Origin: Euperipatoides rowelli
Lineage: Eukaryota; Onychophora; Udeonychophora; Euonychophora; Peripatopsidae
DNA length: 22,504 nt
Assembly (NCBI GenBank): GCA_003024985.2
Contig: PXIH01S0012517.1
Strand: one strand, 5' to 3'
The position numbers and the translations under genes are program-made. Positions 11,201 through 20,529 of this stretch are shown here, piece by piece; positions within the stretch are counted from its first letter, which is position 1, and the number at the start of each line of letters is the position of its first letter. The notes beneath the pieces are model-generated. The model was not told where the DNA came from. It did no database searches and was given only the letters and a program-made list of their open reading frames with translations.

Positions 11201-14200
11201 AAGATACATCTCAGGAAGAATTATTGAAGATTAACTCTGATGATTTATCTGTTAGTACGTCATATTTTCTAATTCAACAGCATCCACAGTTTAGTGAAAC
11301 ACTATTAGATAATACCAATATTGAAGACAGTATAAGTGTCTCATCTACACAAATGTCTTCATTCTCAAAATCTGAATGGCAAGCTCCTATAGAGAACATT
11401 AATAATATATGTGATGATGATCCTTCCAAAATTAATGAAAGCTCAGAAGAAGGTTCTGCACCAGTTGAAAAATTATTAAAACATGCTGCTGATATTGTTC
11501 TTACTACATCTGTACCATCTTCATTAACCGCTGAAGACTATTTTGTTAAAATAAATAAGCACTGGAAACGAATGTCTTTGGCTGATGTTACTGAACTTTT
11601 ACCTTCTGAAACTGTAGAGATTTGGACTGATATTCCTTTGGATAATTCAGACGAACTTTCCTTTTCAGATGTTCAAGGTCTAGAGCAGAATTTAGGCTTG
11701 AGTGTGGATCTAAATGAATTTTTGTCTGTTCAGGCACTAGTGAGGCAAGCCACAAAAACAGCAGTAGTTCCTGTCACCCATAAAGTATCTCCTTCATTAG
11801 AAAATTCTGTATTGGAGTCAGGATTGAAGGTGGCTGCTAAAGTTGTCACTTCACCAATTGTATCTGAGCAGTCAAGTGATTGGTCTAGTTGTAAACCTTT
11901 AGTTACAGACATAGACTCTGATAATCTAGAGCCAATGATTTTTCTAACTAAGAAATCAAAGATGATTACGTCGCCAGTTGAAATGTTTAGTCAAGTTCAC
12001 ATTCCAAAATCTCAAGATTCAGACTTGAATGAATCTTCGCAAATTAGAAAAATGAATTCTCCATCACCAGTTTCATACCACCCTGATTTCTTAGATGTAA
12101 TTCAATCAAATGCAGATGGAAATTTTATTGATGATACAGAAGGCAAAAGTAGATTTTCAGATGCTTGTGACAAAATTTATTTAATAACTTCTTCACAAGA
12201 CAGTGACAACATTTTAAAAAATAATCAAAATGTTATATCTAAAGAAATTATGTTATCTATCATTCAAATATCAACTCATATATCTGAATTAATAATTAAA
12301 GAGGCTTTTGAAGATATTTGGCAGCTGTCAAAGGAAGTAGAACATAAGGAACTAGCTAGTCCATTTATAACTTCATCTTTAAAAACTGACAATGAATTTA
12401 TTAAATCATTTAACAGTGAAAGTGTGGTCTCTCATTTAATCATAGATGAAAATGAATCACTTTTGACCAAATCAGTCCCATCAGAAAATGAACTACCATC
12501 AGATAAAGATATTTCCATTACATATGAAATCACTGATGTATTTATTTCCTTAGAAGATAATGCTAAAGAAAATGAAATAGTTGACAAGAATTATTCTGAA
12601 CCAGACAAACGTGAAATTGAATTGACCACTGAGACAGTAGAAAAATCAATTGCAAACTTATTATGCCGACAGTCTGCTGGAATTGGCATCCTTCCTATTA
12701 CCATTGACACATCAGAAAAGAGAGTTCATGATTTGGATGAAAATCTTGTTTCAGGGGATGATGAAAGTTTGTTTATATTACCTCACAATTTGGAAACAAA
12801 TGAGTTAAATCCCCCTCCTAAAAAAATACCAATTTCCAGCCCTGTACAGCCTGTTTTAAGTGTGACATTATGGAGACAAGCCACAAATTATATTGCATCA
12901 CCCTTAATGGATTGTAATTTAGAAGTATTCGAAAGTCCTAATGAGGATTTTAATGAAGAAACAATCATTTCAGATTTGTTAGAAGAAAAAGAATTAGATA
13001 TAGAATATTCTTATTCTAAACATTTGAAAAATAATGATATTCCTTCAGCAACAAACCTTGACTCATCAGAATCTGAGATGCTGCATACTGATAACATTCG
13101 TTCGCATTTTGGTCATGTTATCTATAATAGCTCAAGGGCAACTACTTTATCATCAGAAACAAATAATGAATCTTTAATAAAGGAATACAAAGAAAACCCA
13201 TTTCAAGAATCATTATCTTCAATATCTAACCAAGGAGAATTCAGTCCTGATAGTTTTGATGAAGCTTCCTCTCAATTATCCAGAAGAAAGATTTTATCAC
13301 AAATTGAATTAGAACTGATTCCACATGCTCGTGTTATCAGAGTTTCAGATGATGATATTACAATGTTACCTCTGTCTGTGCTTAGTGCTTTTAGACTTCC
13401 ATCTATTTCAGAATCTGATGAAACTTATGAAAAACCATATACAGAAGAAACCAAGGTGCAAGAACAGAGATTTTCTGAAAAAGAAGTTCATTTTTCTGAT
13501 ATGGTAACTACTATTGAGACCTTAGATGAATATAATTTAAATAGTTCTGAAGAGGATGATGATAGTGATATAGATTTATACGTTGATGATAACTTAGTTT
13601 TTGACAGGAATGAAACTGATGAAGATATGGAGTTACCAGAATGTATTCCTGCATCCCCTAGGCTTATAAAATGTTTACAAGAATTTGGCATTAACTCACC
13701 AGATGTTCAAGTATGCGATGTTCTTAAAAATGAATGGGAAAGTCAAGTATCTACTTATTTAAATATAGAGGATTCATCTGTAGAAAAATTTAATGTTATA
13801 GACTCCATTTCAAAAAATTCATTATGTCCCTCTGAAGTGCCAATACATACATTCAGTGAGCAATTGAAAAACATAGAGGTCTTAAATGAATGTTTATTTT
13901 TAGAAAACATCTCAGTGCCAGCCAAGAAATTAGAAATAGAAGTAAATCCATCTGAATTACTACTTAAACAAACATATGATCATTTGAAAACCACTGAAAT
14001 AAATCAATTGCATGATCGAAAAATTGTAATGACAAAGTCTTTAGGGGAAATTGAGATCTTTTCACCAGCTGAGTCTGCTAGATCATCTTTGACCTTTCAT
14101 AAAGAATTAATTGAAAAGGATTCTGATGTTTCATCCTTAGTTATAAAATCTATACCATTTTCTCATAATGAGAATATTTTACAAGAAAAAATATCTGATA

Positions 14201-17200
14201 CAACTACTGACGGAAACATAAAGTCCCAAGTCGAGGAAGATGAAATGCTTCACTATATTAATGCCATCAGTGTACCCCAACGTGTTATACGGGTCGTAGA
14301 AGATGATATTGAATTGATTTATTCTGTATCTTCTGTGCAGAAGTTTGAAAAAGAATTGATTAAAACAGAAAAGTTAGGAGATATTGAGATCTTATCACAG
14401 GTTGAATGCATCACATATCCAATTAGGGTGTTGAGAGTAGTTGAAGATGACATCACTGATACTATTTTACCTCATTTACCAGAATATAACAATGGAATTA
14501 TGCAGACATCTGATAAAGAATTTCTTAGAAGAGATAAAACAATTTCTTTGTCTGATTCTTCAGAAGTTGGGAAAGTCTTGGAATCTAAAAGAAATGTTGA
14601 ACCTGACCATTATTTAGATATGGATAATATTGAAACAGTTTTAGCCCATGCTCAAGGCATTGCTTTTCCTACAAAAGTTATTCAAGTTACAGCTGATGAA
14701 ATTAGTGAAAACCCAACCATTATTGTGTATTCACCATCAGAAGAAAATTTATTTTTTCCTGGAGAGCCATTGACACCTTCAAAGTCTTCAAGTCAAAATG
14801 ATATCACTTCTTTAACAACTGTTGATAATCTATTCTCCAGCAAATCCATAGAATATGAGTCACCAGTTATTGTGAAAGAAGACATATCTTCAAATATTGA
14901 AATTGTTGATGAAATTGAGCTGAAAAGTCCCTCTACTTATGAAGTTCATAGAGTAGAAAAAGAACTTCATGTTAATCCATATCCAAAGAATATTGATGGT
15001 TCACTTTTAGAAGAAGAATCACATTCTTTGCCAGTTCAGATTGCAAAACTATATTATAATCCAATAGAAACATTTGTACCTGAAGTTAAAATCAAAAAGG
15101 AATCTTTTATTATCAAACCTTTGCCTGAAAGATTAGAAGAAATTAATTTAGAACTATTAGAAGGCTCTGATGATTGTAATATATTACAGAAGGAAACAAT
15201 CCCATTGCAGAGAGAATCAAATATGGTCGATTCATATCCCCAACCTTTAGCGGATAACAATATTCCTTTAGAAATAAATGTTAATTCATCAGGTTATGAA
15301 ATATCAGCTTTATCAACAGAAGAGTTTTCATCTTTTGGACACGTTGTGTATACCAGTCAGGATATTAAAGAAAAATCACAAGTTTTTTTAGAATTATCAG
15401 CAAATAGGGTTGTAAAACCTTATAGATCTGAGCCTAAACTTGAAAAACACTTTATTTCAGAAAAGACTTTATCATTTGAGCAAGAAAGAGTTCTTTCTCC
15501 ATGTTTTATATCAACAAACATATTTGGTCCAATAGTGAGACCATTTTCAAATGAACTCACAATAAAAGAGGAAAATATTTTTGCTGAAAACAGAAAGGAA
15601 ACTACTTCAAAAGAGGAATTATCAGAAAGTTTTAAAATAAACGCTGTTATTAATTTATCTTTTGACATTCCTGATTTAGAAATAGGTGTTAATGATAATT
15701 CTAATCAGCCTAAAAGTCTAACCACAGAAAATTCAATGGAAACTTTTCAGCAAAATAAAGAAAATATTCATGTTTTAAGAGATGACAAAGAAATTATTCC
15801 TATTTTTATTGATTCAGAGATGAAGAGAAATATGTGTTCTCTGACCACCTTCATCAACTGGTTTCATCATTCTCAATCCAAGTCTGGAGAATCTCATAGG
15901 AAAAAACAAGTAAAAAAAGTAAAATTAAAAGATGAAGATTTTGAAATGTATTTTTGGACTAAAGAAAAAGATCTCACAGAAGCAAAATCTGAACCTCAAC
16001 ATTATTGTGAAACATCAGAAAGCTTAGATCAAGAAAATGTCATTTCAGAACCGTGTATAATGCCAACTAAAATTGTCCGTGTATCAGGAAATAATGTCAT
16101 CATTAAAAATTCAAACGTTAGTCATGAAAGCATGTTAACACCACCTTATCAAGAATTCAATGGAAGTGAATTAAAATCTGATATTTTATCTGACCTTGAA
16201 CTGCATTCAGGGCCATTTGAATTTCCAAAATTATATGGAGCCTTTGGTGAACAACAATATTTAGAAGATTATAACAATTCACCACAGTTATTAGCTAAAG
16301 TTGAAACAATAAACATTCCTTCATATGGAATTACTATATCTGAAAACATCTCTTCAGTTGAATTGACTCCTCAAAAAGCTGGACCTATGTCACCAAAAAA
16401 GAATTCAATGTCATTAGACCCAGAAGGCGCATCTTTGATTTTATTGGAACACATTTTGGGTGAAAATATGGATCTATTAGATAGTTTACCGGAAACAGGA
16501 GAAACAATACAAGAAAACAATATTACAACTGATGATAAATTCATATCTACATTAACTGTGGACCAAGTTGTAGAGTCTTCAGTATATTGCAACATGTCAA
16601 AACCAATTGATTTATTATTGCAAGAAAATCTAAGTACTGAATCTTTACAGGATCAGCTCATGGAAAATGGAATAATCAATTCAGAATTAATAATTGAAAA
16701 TGAAAGCTACTCAGAAAATCCTTTCTTGATATCTGATCCATTATCTACAACTAGACAACTTCTTTTGGTCAATATATCTCCAAATGAAAAGGAAACAGAC
16801 CATTCTAAGAATTATTATGATTCAAATGTATATATACCAGATTCTTTATCTGCTCAAACTCAGACAATTTTCAAACAAGAGATGGAAACATTCATTACAT
16901 CTTCACAGTTAGAAGAAACATCTCATAATATGAAGGAAGAAGCTAGTAGCTTACAAAATCTAGTTCAATCAACATTATTCATAATTCCATCAACTTTCAT
17001 TACTAAAGAAGAAATCTGTATAGTCGAAAACAGTGAACCTAACACAGAAGCGATCCAAGTACCACATACTTTCCAATCAACATGTTCTTTCCAATCATTA
17101 GATATTTCTACAATGCCACAGCCCATTTCTCCAGTTGATCAAGATAAAATTTTATTTTCTTCTTCAATGAAAAATTTCATAACAACCATACCAGTTAAAG

Positions 17201-20200
17201 CAGAACCTCTTGATACAGTTAATATTTTAACAGAAATTAATAAAGATGATGGAAACTTGAAAAGAATTCCTGATCAATCTGTTAATATGATTAAAGAAAT
17301 TGTTTGGACTTCAAAAGAAGAATCACCTAATCTAAAAGAAAATCAAATTTCACCTAAGCAATCTGAAGAAATAAAAAAGACCAGTCCCGAAGGACAATTT
17401 TTTGAAGATACTTGGAAAATTTATGGATTGAATACTGGCGAAAAAGAGACAATAAAAAAAAAATTTGATTTTCCTGAGAGTGAAGGAAGTGAAATTTCTT
17501 CCTCATCTTTTTTGACTTCCAATGGATCTGTAATGACTCATACAAGTTCTGAAATACGGATGATGAAATCTGAAGTTAAGAAAATCCATCGCAGATTACG
17601 CTTGCCAATTCCAACTACAAGTGAAGATGATGGTAGCACTTCCGATGAAACACTAACTCCAACTGATGAAAATTGTGATTCATCTAATTTTGAAGCCTCT
17701 GAATATTCACCAACATCAGAAGGTTTTCCATCTTCAGTGAGTGTAAAGTCTGATATTGATCTTAAACCAGTTAGTGAGTCAAAGTTAAAGCAAAAGTTGA
17801 AACATACTCAGCCTTTTAGTAAAAGTTTTTTAAAAGGAAATTCTAATTTGTTGCATTCCACTCCATTTCATGATTTTAGAAAAAACCTTCATAAAGGTAT
17901 TTCTGACGATCCCTTTCTCTTACTTAATTTTCAGTCCGATTCTTCTGAAGAAGAAGTATCGCTGGCTAGCAGTTATGAACCATCACGTTTATATGAAACA
18001 GCTTCTGAAATATCATTGTCAGATTCCAAAGATTGTCTCAGACTAACAGTTCGATTTGATTCAGAGACTGATAGTGTATGTAGTTTTTCATCATCAGATT
18101 TACATTCTTTAGATGTTAGAAACAAGAATTTGCTTAAATCTCCCCTTGAAAACCATTTGAAAATTTTAGAAGATGATCAAGACTCACCTAAAACTTCAGT
18201 TTCTGATTTATATATTATGGAAAATCAAATTTCAGAACCAGTTTTGTATGATATTAAATTTCCTGACCAAGTACATGTTCAGTTGACTTCAGAAACTGTT
18301 AAACAAATAATTCCTGATGAAAATAAGAATGTAGATATAACTAAAATAAATGATTCACATGAAAAAATGACTACTACTAAGCAAAGTGCTATTACTCCTC
18401 AACCAACAGTAGAACCTTACAAAGCAATGTCATCAGATGAACAATTGAATAGCTTTCCAGGCAAACAAATATCTGAGAATTTTTTACTCTTTCCACAACA
18501 ATCACATATTGATAAAGAATCAAAAATTCCCAAAGAATTTACATTTTTAAAAAAAGAAAACAGACAGACACATTTAAAAAACAGTCATTCTTTCCATTTT
18601 AGAAGTACGTCCAATATAATAAAGAAATCCAATTCAAAGATTGGGAAGAGCCAGTCATTCAAGTCTTCTAAATCATCCTCATCTAAATCTTCTTCTAAAG
18701 AATTACCCATGTTTGTTGATATTCCAGCTAATGCATTGAGTCAAATTGGACTTCCTGAACAAGGGAATTCCTTATTCAAACCTGTTAAAGTAGAAATTCC
18801 TAAAGGAATTGAAGGTGCCAAATATCAAGCTGAAAAACAAACACAGGATATACAAATGAACATCAATAATTTGTTTCAAGAAGTTCTAGAATCTGAGATT
18901 ATGTTCACTAGTGAAACTGAAACAGAGTGTGAATCTGAATTTGAAAGCAGTGAAACAAAAACAATCACAGAAAAAACTCCAATTTTAACTAGTTCTCAAT
19001 TGGATAAATGGCAGTCCAGATTTGGTGAAGATCTTTTACAAGTAATTTCCAAGTTTGACACAAGCTGTCCATCATTTTCTTTGGAAGATATGTCACTAAA
19101 ATTATCAGATAAGGGAGAAAGCCACAAAAGTGATAAATTCAGTGGTAGCCATTTCTCAGAAGTGAGGTCTCATTCATCAGGTATGTCTTTTAGAGAAGAA
19201 GATCTTCTTGCTGCCATAGAAAACCGATTAAAAGAAACTTTCCATGATCCAGTGTGCACTGAAAGTCAAAGTATTACTGAATGTTTCTCAACTGAAGAAG
19301 AATCATCTTCCATAGCCCAACAATTTGAAAACAATGTGTTGATGGTACAAAATTCTCATTGGAATTCTCATGTGTCCTCTCCCCAGGCTAGTAGCAGAAG
19401 TTCTACAAATAGTGTTATTAGATCACCCATTGCTTCTGATCCCATAGACTCAAATAACATTGAATTTCTACCTTCCGATTTGAAAGAAAATGCAGATGAT
19501 ATAAAATCTCTTGAGGCTTTAACATCTCAAACTACAGAAGAAAGCATTGATCCCCCCAAACTCCCCAGCCATCTAAAACATTCCATAAATATTTTGGAGA
19601 CTTCCATTAGGAGTCAGCTGTCTGATGTTGCTCTGCAATCTTTTTCAGAATCCTATGAACAAAGCAGAAAGATTGACATGCCCACTAAAATTGTTGATGT
19701 GACATGTTGCAGATCTCCACCAACTATAGAAAGATCTGTTCAAGCTTCTGACGTTCTTGAGAAAGTGAGGAAAATCAATGACCGAGAAAATCTCTCTTCT
19801 GGATCCGCAAGACGATTTTCAAGCAACAATAAAGCATCTTCTATCCCCAAAGCTGATACCCCATCATCTAAGTTATCAATTTCAGATGTCAAACCTTCAG
19901 TTGACAATGATAAACCTAATGCCTTACAATCCTACATTGCCCAATCTCCCCAGGCTTACAAAACAGAAAGGTTTATTGATATTAAACCTCTGTCACCACC
20001 AGCCTATACACTTAAATCTCCTGCTGGGGAAACTATAGAATTTATTCTTGAGCCTGTACCTGCTTCTAACATTCAAGTAACCACGGCAACATCCCAAAGT
20101 CCATTCATTTCCCCAAGTAATGCTTCAGATATCCCAGCTCTTTTAGATGAAAGTATTATAGATTTGCCCACATGTAAACTAGATTCAGAAGAAATGTCTG

Positions 20201-20529
20201 ACAGTCCTGCCATTCCTTCCAATGATAGCTTATCTCCTCAAATGTCTAGTCCTATGTCTTCTGGTTTTGTATCTCCTTTGTCCTCAGGATCAGCCCACTC
20301 GCCTAACATTGCTCTAACCGACCCAATTTCCTCTCTTTCCTCAGCCCCGGCTTTAATTTCTGATCATTTTGACATTGATAATCTTTGGAGACAGATTGTT
20401 AATTCACAACCTGCTTCTGCTGATACTAACCCAAACCCACCACCCATCAGTTCCAGTGTAACATCCATTGGTGAATCTTCTGAAGAGACTACCGTTGACA
20501 GCATTCCAGGTATTAGCTGTGGAATATAG
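2252..20529 (+). CDS. Giant disordered protein, 3'-terminal exon (5' part of gene missing)
   Basis: One frame stays open for 18,278 nt and ends in TAG at 20527-20529. I do not recognise the family. Residue numbers used throughout count from the GTG at 2224, so true exon residues are ~10-6101. The product is hydrophilic and acidic, rich in Ser, Glu, Asp, Asn and Lys and poor in Cys and Trp. No signal peptide, membrane segment or enzyme motif is visible. In order: a basic TQT-rich start (10-160), predicted helices at 172-204 and 398-459, long acidic disorder, a Ser/Glu tract near 1587-1626, an aromatic KVTF segment near 2141, a 12-residue triplet at 2806-2841, two degenerate repeat families (3170-3563 and 3690-4160, with outliers), basic patches (4537-4583, 5455-5493), helices near 5593-5612, and a Pro/Ser-rich tail (5920-6101). 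Composition and linear motifs suggest a cytoskeletal scaffold such as an ankyrin-type or MAP-type giant tail; this is inference. The acceptor phase, lack of an ATG and terminal stop make it the last exon of a spliced gene. Confidence 0.9.
2629..2688 (+). repeat. 30-bp tandem duplication coding HKxKxRHAS
   Basis: Residues 136-145 (HKSKPRHASI) and 146-155 (HKGKTRHAST) are adjacent copies. A weaker echo, GQRHVN, follows at 161-166. RRRRSL (130-135) immediately precedes. R-x-x-S and RRRRS are basophilic-kinase type contexts, so this could be a phosphorylation cluster. That function is inferred only. Confidence 0.65.
2737..2835 (+). other. Predicted helical segment, residues 172-204
   Basis: LDELIYRAFDNASGKT, then QLLEDWRRIHFSEMEAM, have regular hydrophobic spacing with Trp, Tyr and Phe, unlike the Ser/Asn-rich surroundings. 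It looks like an ordered binding segment. No family is recognised. Confidence 0.4.
3415..3600 (+). other. Predicted small folded helical unit, residues 398-459
   Basis: About 60 residues with dense Leu/Ile/Phe at helical spacing and few Ser/Asn: KKDLILQLLRHKKEQLG, then DDLFEIIQIEQFIVDIFGG, then a third helix ending KIKECLDEE. Gly-containing turns separate them. It is the most domain-like part of the protein. I cannot match it to a named fold. Confidence 0.45.
6982..7101 (+). repeat. Acidic serine tract with TCA/TCT simple repeat
   Basis: Residues ~1587-1626 are almost only Ser, Glu, Asp and Thr, with eight consecutive Ser encoded by TCA/TCT/TCG triplets (7042-7065). This is a classic slippage-prone triplet tract and a dense casein-kinase-2 type S-x-x-E context. 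Copy number is likely variable between individuals. Confidence 0.6.
8644..8976 (+). other. KVTF motif and aromatic/acidic conserved-looking segment
   Basis: KVTF (residues 2141-2144) matches the PP1-docking RVxF pattern. It is followed by an unusually aromatic run (IYVYDQSGIYAYEKV), then alternating Asp/Ser, then ARRWHDQYCLTP and an acidic-to-basic stretch ending VRARQAF near 2251. Tyr/Trp density here is well above the rest of the protein, suggesting an ordered or functionally constrained part. Confidence 0.4.
9787..9822 (+). other. Amphipathic helix, AKAP-like spacing, residues 2522-2533
   Basis: VEYAVYHILGDS places hydrophobic or permitted residues at positions 0, 3, 4, 7, 8 and 11, as in the regulatory-subunit-binding helices of A-kinase anchoring proteins. 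The pattern is loose and can occur by chance in a protein of this size. Confidence 0.25.
10639..10746 (+). repeat. 36-bp tandem repeat, 3 copies
   Basis: Units start at 10639, 10675 and 10711 and encode IKPEQSKIREIS, IKPEKSKIRDMS and IKPEQSKTQDNS (residues 2806-2841). The first half of each unit, ATTAAACCAGAA/G, is almost invariant in DNA. That points to recent tandem duplication, unlike the other, strongly diverged repeats of this protein. Confidence 0.85.
11464..11499 (+). other. Amphipathic helix, residues 3081-3092
   Basis: VEKLLKHAADIV again fits the 0, 3, 4, 7, 8, 11 hydrophobic spacing. It shares its VEK opening with helices at residues 2642 (VEKTIAETLRKV) and 3472 (VEKSIANLLCRQ), so these may be related copies. 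Confidence 0.3.
11737..12912 (+). repeat. Degenerate protein repeat 'RQA.....P', 4 copies
   Basis: Four segments align without gaps: RQATKTAVVPVT (residue 3174), KVAAKVVTSPIV (3202), RQSAGIGILPIT (3482) and RQATNYIASPLM (3551). The Pro is always nine residues after the first basic position, and each copy follows a hydrophobic helix-like lead (SVQALV, SGL, IANLLC, SVTLW). DNA identity between copies is low, so the duplication is old. No domain family is recognised. Copies span 11737-12912 with disordered linkers. Confidence 0.55.
13102..13134 (+). repeat. FGHVIY motif, copy 1
   Basis: Residues 3627-3637, SHFGHVIYNSS, match SSFGHVVYTS at residues 4370-4378 (15331-15357). It is short, but the six-residue FGHV(I/V)Y core is unlikely to arise by composition in so Ser/Glu-rich a protein. 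Confidence 0.4.
15331..15357 (+). repeat. FGHVVY motif, copy 2
   Basis: Residues 4370-4378, SSFGHVVYTS, are the partner of the motif at 13102-13134. Both lie between copies of the RVIRV repeat, which hints at a larger ancestral unit. Confidence 0.4.
15832..15972 (+). other. Aromatic and basic patch, residues 4537-4583
   Basis: TTFINWFHHSQ is followed by RKKQVKKVKLK and then DEDFEMYFWTKEKD. It is the strongest cluster of Trp/Phe/Tyr next to Lys/Arg in the protein. The basic run could be a nuclear localisation signal or a microtubule or lipid contact; the sequence alone does not decide. Confidence 0.4.
18520..18531 (+). other. SKIP, SxIP-type motif
   Basis: Residues 5433-5436, in the context KESKIPKEF. 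S-x-I-P with nearby basic residues is the known EB1-family (microtubule plus-end) binding motif. A second one, SSIP in KASSIPKADT, lies at residues 5872-5875 (19837-19848). Confidence 0.3.
18586..18702 (+). other. Basic Ser/Lys-rich region, residues 5455-5493
   Basis: This stretch is almost entirely Ser and Lys: KKSNSKIGKSQSFKSSK, then SSSSKSSSKEL. It contrasts sharply with the acidic bulk. It resembles the basic, phosphorylatable linkers of microtubule-associated proteins and lies between the two SxIP motifs. Ser codons are mixed TCT/TCA/TCC, partly simple-repeat in nature. Confidence 0.45.
19000..19236 (+). other. Predicted helices, residues ~5593-5671
   Basis: QLDKWQSRFGEDLLQVISKF, and then REEDLLAAIENRLKETF, have helical hydrophobic spacing separated by a Ser-rich linker. 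They lie in the more conserved-looking C-terminal fifth. No family is recognised. Confidence 0.4.
19981..20526 (+). other. Pro/Ser-rich C-terminal tail with PPAY motif
   Basis: Residues 5920-6101 carry PPAY (5925-5928, at 19996-20007), a match to the WW-domain ligand PPxY. Many S-P sites follow (SPAIPSND, SPQMSSPM, SPLSSG, HSP), suited to proline-directed kinases. Near the end are DNLWRQIVN and NPNPPP. Base composition is visibly more GC-rich than the middle of the exon. The protein ends PGISCGI with no membrane anchor. Confidence 0.5.

Larger units (their letters stand above)
13294..16338 (+). repeat. Degenerate protein repeat 'IExL...IxxPxRVIRVVEDDI'
   Basis: Core copies are PHARVIRVSDDDI (residue 3700), PQRVIRVVEDDI (4018), PIRVLRVVEDDI (4066), PTKVIQVTADEI (4149) and PTKIVRVSGNNV (4614). 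Several are preceded 6-16 residues upstream by IE(I/V/L/T), as in GDIEILSQVECITYP. Partial copies are IEVLNECLFLENISVPAKK (3884-3902), GEIEIFSPAES (~4043-4053) and KVETINIPS (4692-4700). PTKIVDV (5820) is a distant outlier. The conserved P-x-K/R-V-I-R-V followed by an acidic DD looks like a beta-strand peptide motif, repeated every ~50-300 residues. I know of no named family with it. Confidence 0.6.

Noticed and set aside
18049-18060. TVRF as a fourth PP1-docking motif
   Set aside because: The basic residue is three positions before Val, outside the accepted spacing for RVxF.
2252-20529. Assignment as ankyrin giant exon, titin, futsch/MAP1 or plakin
   Set aside because: No spectrin-binding, death, Ig, FN3, KKEE or plakin-repeat signature is visible. 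Similarity is only in architecture and composition, so no symbol is given.
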